DNA from: Symbiodinium natans
Lineage: Eukaryota > Sar > Dinophyceae > Suessiales > Symbiodiniaceae
Direction of reading: 5' to 3'
Assembly: GCA_905221605.1 (NCBI GenBank)
Contig: CAJNDS010000244.1
Location: 124,670 to 188,669 of the forward strand
Length of the DNA stretch: 64,000 bases
The position numbers and the translations under genes were made by a program. The first letter of the stretch is position 1. Each line of letters starts with the position of its first letter. The notes under the pieces are model-generated. The model searched no databases. It was not told where the DNA came from and worked only from the letters and a program-made list of their open reading frames with translations. Below are positions 30,013 through 40,897 of the stretch, piece after piece.

Positions 30013-32565
30013 GATGCCTTTGCCTCGTTGGGAACGGACGGCAGCGTCACCACGTGGGGCAATACCGGCAGGGGTGGGGACTCCTCTTCGGTGGCTGCCA
30101 GCCACCAGGCTTCAAAAAAGCTTCATCTCCGAGGGAAGGGTGGGGGAATTCAGGCGGAGTCCGCTCTTCTGCTCCTCCATGTTTCACTTGGGTTTGTCTG
30201 CTTGATTCTTGAGACCGGAGCATGCAGAGGTTTGGCCTCTGACGTGGTGTTCCTTGCCGGCAGTGAAAGTGCCTTTGCGGCTGCGAAGGCGGATGGCAGC
30301 GTTGTGACCTGGGGCGACACCAACAACGGGGGGGATCAGGGCACCGCCTCCTCGCAGCTGAGCGGCGTGGTGAGCTTGGCCTCCACCTTGTCCGGCTTCG
30401 CTGCGCTGAAGGCCGACGTACGAAGTAGTACGAAGTAGTACGAAGTAGTACGAAGTAGTACGAAGTAGTACGAAGTAGTACGAAGTAGTACGAAGTAGTA
30501 CGAAGTAGTACGAAGTAGTACGAAGCAGTACGAAGCAGTACGAAGCAATACGAAGTAGTACGAAGTCCTCGAAGTCCTCGAAGCAAAGTGCTATCGTCTC
30601 GACTCCGAGTTTCAATGATCAGTTTTGTCCTTGCTACCTTGTTCTGAGGCAGATGGCTCTGTGGTTTCCTGGGGTCGCGCACTCTACTTCCCAAGTGGCC
30701 CTGAGACCTTCTCCGACGTGGTCAGCATCACCACCAGCATCCATTCGTTTGCGGCCATCAAGACGGATGGGAGCGTGGTGGCCTGGGGTGGTCCATCAGA
30801 AGGTGGCTCGATATCCGCTGCTGCGCCTGATTTCATTTGCATTTCCCGCAGGTTCGCGTTCGCACGATTTCGCACGCAATCAAACTCTGGCAACTTGAGC
30901 AACTTGCAGCAACTTGAGGCTGTGGCCGCAGACTTGACCTCCGGTGTCAAGTCCATTGTGTCCAGCAGCCATGCGACTCGATCCGAGCTTATAGGGTGCA
31001 GAAGAGTCTCAAGCTATAGTGTCAGCTGGGTGCGAAGACATGGCAACCGTATGGTGAAGACACCCGCTATCCCAGGTCATGGTGGCCGTGAAAGATGATG
31101 GGAGCGTCGTTGCCTGGGGGACCGGCTTTCGAGGCGCCGACATCCCCGCGGCCGTGTCCTCCTCCCTCGCCAGCGGCGTTGCCGAGCAGCGACAGCAAAG
31201 GTTTTCTGTACACAGTTAACTGTCAACGTTACGTGCTATGACTCAGCTACGACTGGCTAGGACCCTCATCCTTGCGGATGGTAGTGCTGCCTTGTCTGTC
31301 TGCCTGCTGGCAGCGTTCTAGATTCTAGCCGATAGCACGCTTGTGCCTTCCAGGTGGACTACGTCGTCGCACCACCGGTTTACGATGGCAGGGCTTTCGC
31401 CGCGATCAAGTTCGACGGCACCGCAGTGATGTGGGGCAACTTTGACGGCATCGGGAGCTTTGGCTACACTTACAACAACGTGAGGCAGCATGGCCTGCAA
31501 TTAGAATCAGGGTGTGTAGTACGGTGTGTAGTGCTTGATCAGCTTGGCTGTCAACATCCTCGTGCGAGTTGCAATTGCGTCAAGAACTGGAGGTCTGTGA
31601 CCCTAACCTCGACGCTTGACTGCACTGCGCATGGTACTCGTAGTGATGTTGCGAGGAACTTGCAGCCTCCGAACAGAGAACGCATGTTCACATTGCAGTA
31701 GGCGCAGACCCGCACAGAGTTGCCAGGGGAGCCGGTGCCGTGCTGTACCAGGATGGCACAGTGGACGCAGTCGGCCCAAGCAATATGGGCGGCGACGCCA
31801 GCGCTGTCTCCGGCCAGCTTACCGGAGTTACGGCCATCTACCGAACGGCGCGAGCCTTCGCTGCGGTGAAATCAGATGGCAGCGTCGTTGCCTGGGGCGC
31901 CAGTGGCTACGGTGGCTCCAGCGATTTCAGCTCTGTCGCAGCGAATGCGGCATGCTGCGTGCAGGAGCCATGCGCCTGCGCCTGCACCCTTGGCCCCTTT
32001 AGTCCTTTAGCCTGCAAAGCCTGCAGGAAATCTTCGGGGGTGCCCAAGGCTTCGCAGCGCTGAAGGACGGGACTCGAGAAATAGAGCTTCGGATTCGCTT
32101 CTGTGACACATCCACCCTACCCCTCCTGGGTAGGAGGATGGAAGCGTGGTCGCATGGGGAGGGGGCGGCGCCGGCAACATCGGCTCTTCTTTGTCGTCTG
32201 GGGTGTCTTTGCCAGTTATTATGAGCAGCACGATATGCGCACAGCCTCGGCTGCTGCATTGTGAAGTTGCACAGCTGCTTGTTCGCAGACCTGTGGTTGT
32301 TTTGCCTGAAGCTTAGGTCGAGTACATCTTCTACTCCAAATGGATGGACACCCAGTTTCTGGATCTCCCTTTTACACACTTTTCACCAGCGGGGCTCTAG
32401 TTCACTGATGTTCACTGTAATCACTGTTCTTGGGTTCCGGATAGAAAAGGCCGCAAGCCAGACTAGAACTGACTAAGCAGTTTGCGTGCTACTCGATTCG
32501 GCTTCATCCTAACACTCTCCGACATACTCTGACCCAGGTTTGCGGCGGTCAGCTCCAGTGGCACA
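30013..32565 (+). CDS. RCC1 gene, module 2 exons (about 10 repeats)
   Basis: Same exon order as module 1. Landmarks: first blade 30013-30100, third and fourth blades about 30653-30826, KFDGTAVMWG exon from 31354, the YQDGTV/SDGSVVAWG exon about 31727-31950, and the last short exon about 32538-32565. All repeats seen in module 1 are intact here. Differences are mostly silent or intronic. Confidence 0.75.
30421..30560. repeat. 10-bp minisatellite, 14 units, in a GC-AG intron
   Basis: Fourteen tandem CGAAGTAGTA units, three of them variants (CGAAGCAGTA twice, CGAAGCAATA once). Modules 1 and 3 have only about one unit at the same place. The block lies inside the intron equivalent to 27348-27445, so the reading frame is untouched. 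Confidence 0.95.
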
Positions 32566-32700
32566 GTACCCAAGATGCAAATCTCCGTCAGGCAAAGCTC
32601 TGTAGCCCCCCATGTCCGGACACTCAACGTACACCCTCGGATGTCTCGCAAGATCAGGGTTCCGGGTAGTGGCTCAACCCTTACAAAATGCTTGCTCAGG

Positions 32701-32885
32701 TAACGTCCTGGAGCCAATCTGCCCCGGGCAATCTGGCACTGTGGACCACCACCACATGGACCACCACCTCATCCACAAGCAGCACCGTCACATCCACCAC
32801 CATGACCACCACCAGCCACTTGACATCAGGAAATGCAGGATCTGGGACTCCCGAGGTGTTGAAAACATTGCTTTCGCACCTTAAA
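32701..32885 (+). CDS. RCC1 gene, third Ser/Thr linker exon
   Basis: Reads TSWSQSAPGNLALWTTTTW, then TTTSSTSSTVTSTT, joining module 2 to module 3. It follows an acceptor TTGCTCAG. The donor side has lost 8 bp compared with modules 1 and 2 (GGCGAGACCTG in place of GGCTTTAGAAGGAAACCTG). Confidence 0.65.
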
Positions 32886-35814
32886 GGCGAGACCTGAGCG
32901 GGTTGGCTTACACACATTCTTGAGCCTGCACCCTGAAACCCTCTGAAGCAAGCTCTCACCTCGCGCCGGCTAGCCCTCACGCTGCAGGTCTGCTCCCTGG
33001 TGGCTCGAAAGTGGTGATCAACACCAGCGCCCTGGCGAGAGAGAGTCTTGTACGTTGTACAGACACCCAGTGAGTCATGACAGCAAAGGAGACTTGCAGC
33101 TCAGAGGTCCGGAAAGCCTAGTCTAGAACCCTGAACCCTGAACCCCAACCTTCTGCCAAGATGCCTTTGCCTCGTTGGGAACGGACGGCAGCGTCACCAC
33201 GTGGGGCAATACCGGCAGGGGTGGGGACTCCTCTTCGGTGGCTGCCAGCCACCAGGCTTCAAAAAAGCTTCATCTCCGAGGGAAGGGTGGGGGAATTCAG
33301 GCGGAGTCCGCTCTTCTGCTCCTCCATGTTTCACTTGGGTTTGTCTGCTTGATTCTTGAGACCGGAGCATGCAGAGGTTTGGCCTCTGACGTGGTGTTCC
33401 TTGCCGGCAGTGAAAGTGCCTTTGCGGCCGCGAAGGCGGATGGCAGCGTTGTGACCTGGGGCGACACCAACAACGGGGGGGATCAGGGCACCGCCTCCTC
33501 GCAGCTGAGCGGCGTGGTGAGCTTGGCCTCCACCTTGTCCGGCTTCGCTGCGCTGAAGGCCGACGTACGCAGTAGTACGAAGTCCTCGAAGCAAAGTGCT
33601 ATCGTCTCGACTCCGAGTTTCAATGATCAGTTTTGTCCTTGCTACCTTGTTCTGAGGCAGATGGCTCTGTGGTTTCCTGGGGTCGCACACTCTACTTCCC
33701 AAGTGGCCCTGAGACCTTCTCCGACGTGGTCAGCATCACCACCAGCATCCATTCGTTTGCGGCCATAAAGACGGATGGGAGCGTGGTGGCCTGGGGTGGT
33801 CCATCAGAAGGTGGCTCGATATCCGCTGCTGCGCCTGATTTCATTTGCATTTCCCGCAGGTTCGCGTTCGCACGATTTCGCACGCAATCAAGCTCTGGCA
33901 ACTTGAGCAACTTGCAGCAACTTGAGGCTGTGGCCGCAGACTTGACCTCCGGTGTCAAGTCCATTGTGTCCAGCAGCCATGCGACTCGATCCGAGCTTAT
34001 AGGGTGCAGAAGAGTCTCAAGCTATAGTGTCAGCTGGGTGCGAAGACATGGCAACCGTATGGTGAAGACACCCGCTATCCCAGGTCATGGTGGCCGTGAA
34101 AGATGATGGGAGCGTCGTTGCCTGGGGGACCGGCTTTCGAGGCGCCGACATCCCCGCGGCCGTGTCCTCCTCCCTCGCCAGCGGCGTTGCCGAGCAGCGA
34201 CAGCAAAGGTTTTCTGTACACAGTTAACTGTCAACGTTACGTGCTATGACTCAGCTACGACTGGCTAGGACCCTCATCCTTGCGGATGGTAGTGCTGCCT
34301 TGTCTGTCTGCCTGCTGGCAGCGTTCTAGATTCTAGCCGATAGCACGCTTGTGCCTTCCAGGTGGACTACGTCGTCGCACCACCGGTTTACGATGGCAGG
34401 GCTTTCGCCGCGATCAAGTTCGACGGCACCGCAGTGATGTGGGGCAACTTTGACGGCATCGGGAGCTTTGGCTACACTTACAACAACGTGAGGCAGCATG
34501 GCCTGCAATTAGAATCAGGGTGTGTAGTACGGTGTGTAGTGCTTGATCAGCTTGGCTGTCAACATCCTCGTGCGAGTTGCAATTGCGTCAAGAACTGGAG
34601 GTCTGTGACCCTAACCTCGACGCTTGACTGCACTGCGCATGGTACTCGTAGTGATGTTGCGAGGAACTTGCAGCCTCCGAACAGAGAACGCATGTTCACA
34701 TTGCAGTAGGCGCAGACCCGCACAGAGTTGCCAGGGGAGCCGGTGCCGTGCTGTACCAGGATGGCACAGTGGACGCAGTCGGCCCAAGCAATATGGGCGG
34801 CGACGCCAGCGCTGTCTCCGGCCAGCTTACCGGAGTTACGGCCATCTACCGAACGGCGCGAGCCTTCGCTGCGGTGAAATCAGATGGCAGCGTCGTTGCC
34901 TGGGGCGCCAGTGGCTACGGTGGCTCCAGCGATTTCAGCTCTGTCGCAGCGAATGCGGCATGCTGCGTGCAGGAGCCATGCGCCTGCGCCTGCACCCTTG
35001 GCCCCTTTAGTCCTTTAGCCTGCAAAGCCTGCAGGAAATCTTCGGGGGTGCCCAAGGCTTCGCAGCGCTGAAGGACGGGACTCGAGAAATAGAGCTTCGG
35101 ATTCGCTTCTGTGACACATCCACCCTACCCCTCCTGCGTAGGAGGATGGAAGCGTGGTCGCATGGGGAGGGGGCGGCGCCGGCAACATCGGCTCTTCTTT
35201 GTCGTCCGGGGTGTCTTTGCCAGTTATTATGAGCATCACGATATGCGCACAGCCTCGGCTGCTGCATTGTGAAGTTGCACAGCTGCTTGTTCGCAGACCT
35301 GTGGTTGTTTTGCCTGAAGCTTAGGTCGAGTACATCTTCTACTCCAAATGGATGGACACCCAGTTTCTTGATCTCCCTTTTACACACTTTTCACCAGCGG
35401 GGCTCTAGTTCACTGATGTTCACTGTTATCACTGTTCTTGGGTTCCGGATAGAAAAGGCCGCAAGCCAGACTAGAACTGACTAAGCAGTTTGCGTGCTAC
35501 TCGATTCGGCTTCATCCTAACACTCTCCGACATACTCTGACCCAGGTTTGCGGCGGTCAGCTCCGGTGGCACAGTACCCAAGATGCAATTAGGGATCTCG
35601 TCACGGGTGCCTTTTCCGGACACTCATCCTCAGATACCTCCAGCAGTCCTCAAGCATCTCCCCTCTCACGGAAGCCTGTTCCCTGAAAGGATGCATGTGT
35701 AAGATTTCAAGTTATTCTGGGAATGCACCCCCACCTCAACGCTTGCAAATGGCTTGCTCAGGTGACGTCCTGGAGCCAATCTGCTCCAGCCAATCTGGCG
35801 CTGTGGACCACCAC
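32774..35814. repeat. 3-kb intragenic module, copy 3
   Basis: Third direct copy. Similarity ends abruptly at about 35814, inside the GTGGACCACCA of what would be the next Ser/Thr linker. Confidence 0.9.
33160..35608 (+). CDS. RCC1 gene, module 3 exons (about 10 repeats)
   Basis: Same exon order again: first blade 33160-33247, second blade exon to about 33558, third and fourth blades about 33657-33830, KFDGTAVMWG exon from 34362, YQDGTV exon about 34735-34958, last short exon about 35546-35573. The intron equivalent to 27348-27445 has a single minisatellite unit with one base change (GTACGCAGTAG). Confidence 0.75.
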
Positions 35815-36157
35815 TACGATGTGCTCAGTCTCCAATGCGTAATGTGTGAGGGTTGTTTGGAAGGACAAGGAATTGAATTCTCGTGTTGTTTTTTGGGGAT
35901 TGAGTGTGTTGAGTACCAAACACCTCACTGATTGTTTCATGTCTCGCTTGGGACCGCTGTTCCTTGCGCATGCAAGGGCCCTGCTGCGACCCCCCCGTTG
36001 TGCACTGCCACGTTTGGGAGTAGATACTGTTGTTTACGAGCTGCTGCTAGGTCCTGCATACGGGAAAACAGACCAAGTCAATCCATTGCCTGGCAAGGTC
36101 GAGCACGAGCACCTCCACGACCTCGACGACCACGGTCACCAGAACCAGGCCACGTGA
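35761..36157 (+). CDS. RCC1 gene, linker exons after module 3
   Basis: 35761-35810 again encodes VTSWSQSAPANLALWTT and then leaves the repeated sequence. A separate piece at about 36096-36155 encodes SSTSTSTTSTTTVTRTR, a Ser/Thr linker that leads to the exon at 36241. The intron between them is unique sequence. Borders are approximate. Confidence 0.5.
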
Positions 36158-36240
36158 GGGGTTGTTAATGTTGAAGTTTTGCTTGTGGTTTCGACGCTCT
36201 TGCTGAAGAAAGTTGTCGGTTTTATGGCTGTCTGGGAATT

Positions 36241-37446
36241 TTGGGAGTTCAACTGCTGACCAGATCGACCACGACCAGCATCACCGCAACCACCTCCACG
36301 ACTTCAACAGCAACCGGAACGACTTCGACCAGCTCGACTCACACATTGACAACTTCCACCTCTTCGACGGCCACTACCACGTACACACCGGTGGAGTGCT
36401 TCCAGGGGTCGCACTGCAGTGACGTGACCATTTATGTCGGAGATGGTATTGCTGTTGCGTTGTACACAAGCGGCTACGCCGCAGCCTGGGGCACTTGGTA
36501 CGGGAACATCGATAGCTACCTTGAGTCAGGGGTCCAGAGCATCGTCATGGGAGCCAAGTCCTTTGCGGCAGTCAAAGCAGACGGCACAGTGGCCACCACC
36601 GGGCAATACTACTTCAGTCAGAGTGCCCTGGAGGCTGGCTTGGGCAACTTGGGTGTCACCAAGGTGGTTGGAAGCAGATGGGCCTTCGCTGCTCTGAAGA
36701 CCGATGGAAGCGTGCACTCGTGGGGGTTTGCCGATGAGAGCGATACCTCCTCAGTAGATATCTCGTCCAACATCGTTGATGTTGTGCCCAACAGTGCTGG
36801 CTTTGCTGCGATCAAGGATGATGGAACCATCCTAACTTGGGGCAGAAGCGGCAGCCACGACCCAGGATCCACGGACTTGTCGAATGTAGTGCAGATTGTG
36901 GGAGGAGATTGGGCTTTTGCGGCCCTGAAAACCGATGGCTCGGTCGTAACTTGGGGTGCTGGAAGGGGCGGCGACTCCAGTTCCGTAGCCTCCGAACTTG
37001 CATCGGGCGTCCTGTCCATTCAGCCTCCAAGGGCCGATTGGTCACAGCAGGGCTTTGTTGCTTGGAAGGCCGGCAACACAGCCGTGATTTGGGGCTACAA
37101 CACGGACGGCACGCACATAGCCTTGCCTTCCCAATCGATCTCGGATGTGAAGAAGGTGGAGATCGCATCGTTAAGTGTTGGAGTATTGAAAAATGATGGG
37201 ACCGTGATTACTGCTGGCCGGGCAGATGACTCAAGGAGCTTTGCTGATTCAAGCAGCGTTGCGGCACAGCTCACGAATGTCGTGGACCTCGTGTGCCCGG
37301 CGTACGCGTGCGCGGCGCTCAAGGTCGACGGCACGGTGGTGACTTGGGGTTACGCAGACTGGTTTGGATCGAGAAGGCTTGCCGGCGGCTCCGGTGGTCT
37401 CATAAACATCCAGAGAATATCTGGCTCGATTCTTGGTGGCAGCTAG
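36241..37446 (+). CDS. RCC1 gene, large exon (Ser/Thr linker plus about 8 repeats)
   Basis: A single open exon of about 400 codons. It begins with a Thr/Ser linker (TSITATTSTTSTATGTTS and more), then VECFQGSHCSDVTI, the only cysteine pair of the region. About eight RCC1 blades follow, such as KTDGSVHSWGF, KDDGTILTWGR, KTDGSVVTWGA and KVDGTVVTWGY, and it ends GSILGGS. Blades are more diverged from each other than those in the three modules, so this is probably the older part of the gene. The exon probably ends at a donor close to the TAG at 37444-37446. Confidence 0.85.
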   Translation: MGVQLLTRSTTTSITATTSTTSTATGTTSTSSTHTLTTSTSSTATTTYTPVECFQGSHCSDVTIYVGDGIAVALYTSGYAAAWGTWYGNIDSYLESGVQSIVMGAKSFAAVKADGTVATTGQYYFSQSALEAGLGNLGVTKVVGSRWAFAALKTDGSVHSWGFADESDTSSVDISSNIVDVVPNSAGFAAIKDDGTILTWGRSGSHDPGSTDLSNVVQIVGGDWAFAALKTDGSVVTWGAGRGGDSSSVASELASGVLSIQPPRADWSQQGFVAWKAGNTAVIWGYNTDGTHIALPSQSISDVKKVEIASLSVGVLKNDGTVITAGRADDSRSFADSSSVAAQLTNVVDLVCPAYACAALKVDGTVVTWGYADWFGSRRLAGGSGGLINIQRISGSILGGS

Positions 37447-37525
37447 TAAGCAACGTACTACAAGTTTTGGATCAGCCGTGTTTGCGTAAACGATAGAGAG
37501 CAGCCCAGGTTTTACTCTTTCGCAG

Positions 37526-40010
37526 GACTCAAGACTGACGGGAGCGTGGTTGCTTGGGGCCGGAGCGGTTCCCAGTATGGCACGGACTTCTCATATCCCC
37601 AAAGCAGCACGAGCGGCGAGGTCCAATCGGATGTCGTCGCGATCTACTCTCACACTGTTGCCACTGAGGGAGGTGGAGCTTTCGTGGCCGTCAAGCAGGA
37701 CGGTGGCATAGTAGCTTGGGGCAATGCGCAGACTGCGAACATCCCTTACAACAGGCTGACAACTGTCACCACCACAACAATCACCAGCACCAGCACTTCC
37801 ACCGGTACCACATCTTCAAGCACGACTGGAACATCAACATCGTCCACAATCACTTCAAGCACCTCCACCAGCAGCGCAAGCACTTCATCCACCAGCACAT
37901 ATTCCACATCAAGTTCTTCTACTTCGACCAGCAGTAAAAGCACCTCATCAACAAGCACTCTATCCACAAGCAGCAGTAGCACGTCAACTTCTTCGGCTTC
38001 TTCCAGCTCTTCTTCCACGAGCACATCATCAACTAGCAGCACCACCACGTCGACTTCATCGACTTCTTCGTCCACGACAAGCACATCTTCCACATCAACA
38101 TCCACTTCGTCGACATCCGCGAGCAGCACGAGCACCTCATCCACAAGCACATCTTCAACTAGCAGCAGTACGACGTCGACTTCATCGACTTCGTCGTCCA
38201 CTACAAGCACATCTTCCACATCAACATCCACTTCGTCGACTTCCACGAGCAGTACGAGCACCTCATCCACAAGCACATCGTCAACTAGCAGCAGTACGAC
38301 GTCGACTTCGTCGACCTCTTCGTCTACTACAAGCACATCTTCCACATCAACATCCACTTCGTCGACTTCCACGAGCAGTACGAGCACCTCATCCACAAGC
38401 ACATCTTCAACTAGCAGCACCACCACGTCGACTTCATCGACCTCGTCGTCCACGACAAGCACATCTTCCACATCAACATCCACTTCGTCGACTTCCACGA
38501 GCAGTACGAGCACCTCATCCACAAGCACATCTTCAACTAGCAGCAGTACGACGTCGACTTCATCGACCTCTTCGTCCACGACAAGCACATCTTCCACATC
38601 AACATCCACTTCGTCGACTTCCACGAGCAGTACGAGTACCTCATCCACAAGCACATCTTCAACTAGCAGCAGTACGACGTCGACTTCGTCGACCTCTTCG
38701 TCTACTACAAGCACATCTTCCACATCAACATCCACTTCGTCGACTTCCACGAGCAGTACGAGCACCACATCCACAAGCACATCTTCAACCAGCAGCACCA
38801 CCACGTCGACTTCATCGACCTCTTCGTCCGCGACAAGCACATCTTCCACATCAACATCCACTTCGTCGACTGCCACGAGCAGTACGAGCTCCTCATCCAC
38901 AAGCACATCTTCAACTAGCAGCAGTACGACGTCGACTTCATCGACCTCTTCGTCTACGACAAGCACATCTTCCACATCAACATCCACTTCGTCGACTTCC
39001 ACGAGCAGTACGAGCACCTCATCCACGAGCACATCTTCAACTAGCAGCACCACCACGTCGACTTCATCGACCTCTTCGTCTACTACAAGCACATCTTCCA
39101 CATCAACATCCACTTCGTCGACTTCCACGAGCAGCACGAGCACCTCATCCACAAGCACATCTTCAACTAGCAGCAGTACGACGTCGACTTCATCGACTTC
39201 GTCGTCCACTACAAGCACATCTTCCACATCAACATCCACTTCGTCGACTTCCACGAGCAGTACGAGCACCTCATCCACAAGCACATCGTCAACTAGCAGC
39301 AGTACGACGTCGACTTCGTCGACCTCTTCGTCTACTACAAGCACATCTTCCACATCAACATCCACTTCGTCGACTTCCACGAGCAGTACGAGCACCTCAT
39401 CCACAAGCACATCTTCAACCAGCAGCAGTACGACGTCGACTTCATCGACCTCGTCGTCCACGACAAGCACATCTTCCACATCAACATCCACTTCGTCGAC
39501 TTCCACGAGCAGTACGAGTACCTCATCCACAAGCACATCTTCAACTAGCAGCAGTACGACGTCGACTTCGTCGACCTCTTCGTCTACTACAAGCACATCT
39601 TCCACATCAACATCCACTTCGTCGACTTCCACGAGCACTACGAGCACCACATCCACAAGCACATCTTCAACCAGCAGCAGGACGACGTCGACTTCATCGA
39701 CCTCTTCGTCCACGACAAGCACATCTTCCACATCAACATCCACTTCGTCGACTTCCACCAGCAGTACGAGCACCTCATCCACAAGCACATCTTCAACTAG
39801 CAGCAGTACGACGTCGACTTCGTCGACCTCTTCGTCTACTACAAGCACATCTTCCACATCAACATCCACTTCGTCGACTTCCACGAGCACTACGAGCACC
39901 ACATCCACAAGCACATCTTCAACTAGCAGCAGGACGACGTCGACTTCATCGACTTCGTCGTCCACTACAAGCACATCCTCGACTTCAGCATCTTCGACGC
40001 GCACTTACAG
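37526..40010 (+). CDS. RCC1 gene, mucin-like exon (2 repeats plus Ser/Thr domain)
   Basis: Acceptor TTCGCAG ends at 37525. The exon opens LKTDGSVVAWGRSGS and KQDGGIVAWGN, the last two RCC1 blades, then turns at about residue 75 into roughly 750 residues of almost pure Ser and Thr. The domain is built from 42-residue units (126 bp) with the pattern SSTSTSTSSTSTSST. Its net charge is near zero. Such domains are usually heavily O-glycosylated and extended, as in mucins or algal wall proteins (family knowledge). Together with the Ser/Thr linkers between modules this argues for an extracellular or surface protein, though I have not found a clear signal peptide. A donor is likely near TTACAG|GG (about 40010). 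Without splicing the frame stops at 40069-40071. Confidence 0.82.
38083..39980. repeat. 126-bp tandem repeat encoding Ser/Thr domain, 15 units
   Basis: The landmark ACATCTTCCACATCAACATC recurs every 126 bp from 38083 to about 39847. Units differ mostly at third codon positions (TCA/TCG, ACG/ACC), so the amino-acid pattern is kept more strictly than the DNA. Confidence 0.95.
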
Positions 40011-40300
40011 GGTCCGAAACGGTGGGCGAAGGACAACCCTACGTATGCCAAGGATGTTTTTCATTGTCTAGCACAGGTTTGGGTGTAGGCTTAACGTGCC
40101 AAACGGGTTTGCGTTCCACGTTTGTCAACTCATAATGTCGAGTCCGAAGATTGAGACGTTGCACCATGTCCCTTCGAGCACCCTGAAGAAGGGCAGCGTT
40201 TCAGGGGAGTTTTGAAGGGTTCAGGGCCATTCAGGGCCGTTCAGGGTCTTAGGATTCAGGGCCGGGCTCTGTCAAGTGGAATACGTTTACATTTGCCCAG

Positions 40301-40471
40301 TTAACATCAACTACCTCGACCACCACGCTGACGACACAAACTTTCACCGAAGGCGAAGAGCATGTGCTTCGGGCCGAGGGAGGGTTTGGAGTTGCTCCGC
40401 AGATTGCCCTGAGCCCAAAACTTGACAGCCTCAACCCTTGCAGTGCCGTGACCGAGACCCGAAATCTCTAG
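40301..40471 (+). CDS. RCC1 gene, likely last exon
   Basis: Acceptor TTTGCCCAG ends at 40300. The exon reads TSTTSTTTLTTQTFTEGEEH, which continues the Ser/Thr domain, then a unique tail VLRAEGGFGVAPQIALSPKL and ends NPCSAVTETRNL, stop TAG 40469-40471. An inverted-repeat element begins 10 bp after the stop. The change from Ser/Thr to ordinary sequence suggests a C-terminal cap. No membrane anchor is visible. Confidence 0.6.
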   Translation, partial: LTSTTSTTTLTTQTFTEGEEHVLRAEGGFGVAPQIALSPKLDSLNPCSAVTETRNL

Positions 40472-40480
40472 CTCTCTCTA

Positions 40481-40619
40481 CTTGGAGGTTCATGGTACTT
40501 GATAACCAATTCCAACTGTACTTAACACCCACTGATAAGCCCCGTTAAGTGTCCTAATACGGTTCTAAGTACAGTTTTTATGCACAGCTATTGGTGAATA
40601 AGTCCCATGAACCTCCAAG
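40481..40619. mobile_element. Short inverted-repeat element, copy 3 (MITE-like)
   Basis: Left end CTTGGAGGTTCATGGTACTT (40481-40500), right end GTCCCATGAACCTCCAAG finishing at 40619, flanked by TA on each side. Length is 139 bp, with CTGTACTTA and TAAGTACAG as inner inverted motifs. Same family as the copies at 10632 and 21128. Confidence 0.85.
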
Positions 40620-40897
40620 TAGGCCCTCAAACCGTCTGGGCCTGACCACGAATTGAAGGGTCGCGCGTTCTGAGCTCTGCGCAACGAGCCAGGCAGCTTT
40701 GCCGTTCTCGCGGCGCAAGTCAGTCGCAGCGTCCAGGAGGTGAGTATGCGAAAGGCGCCGAAGTTGGCAAATTTCGGAGTTGAAATTATGGAGTCCAGGT
40801 GAGGTTTGATTCTTTGCCAGGTCCCAGGCTTTCTTGAGGCTTTAACCCAAAACCCCAAACCCTGAACCCCAAATAATTCTACTGGTTCCAGGTGTTT

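Larger units (their letters stand above)
29619..32773. repeat. 3-kb intragenic module, copy 2
   Basis: Direct repeat of 26555-29618 (offset 3064 bp). It differs by an intronic expansion of a 10-bp minisatellite (30421-30560), an 18-bp insertion near 30898 shared with copy 3, and scattered single-base changes. Confidence 0.9.

Noticed and set aside
37746-40004. 752-codon minus-strand open frame rich in Asp, Val and Glu
   Set aside because: It is the mirror of the Ser/Thr repeat. TCN and ACN codons give no stops on the opposite strand. No start context or unique sequence supports it.
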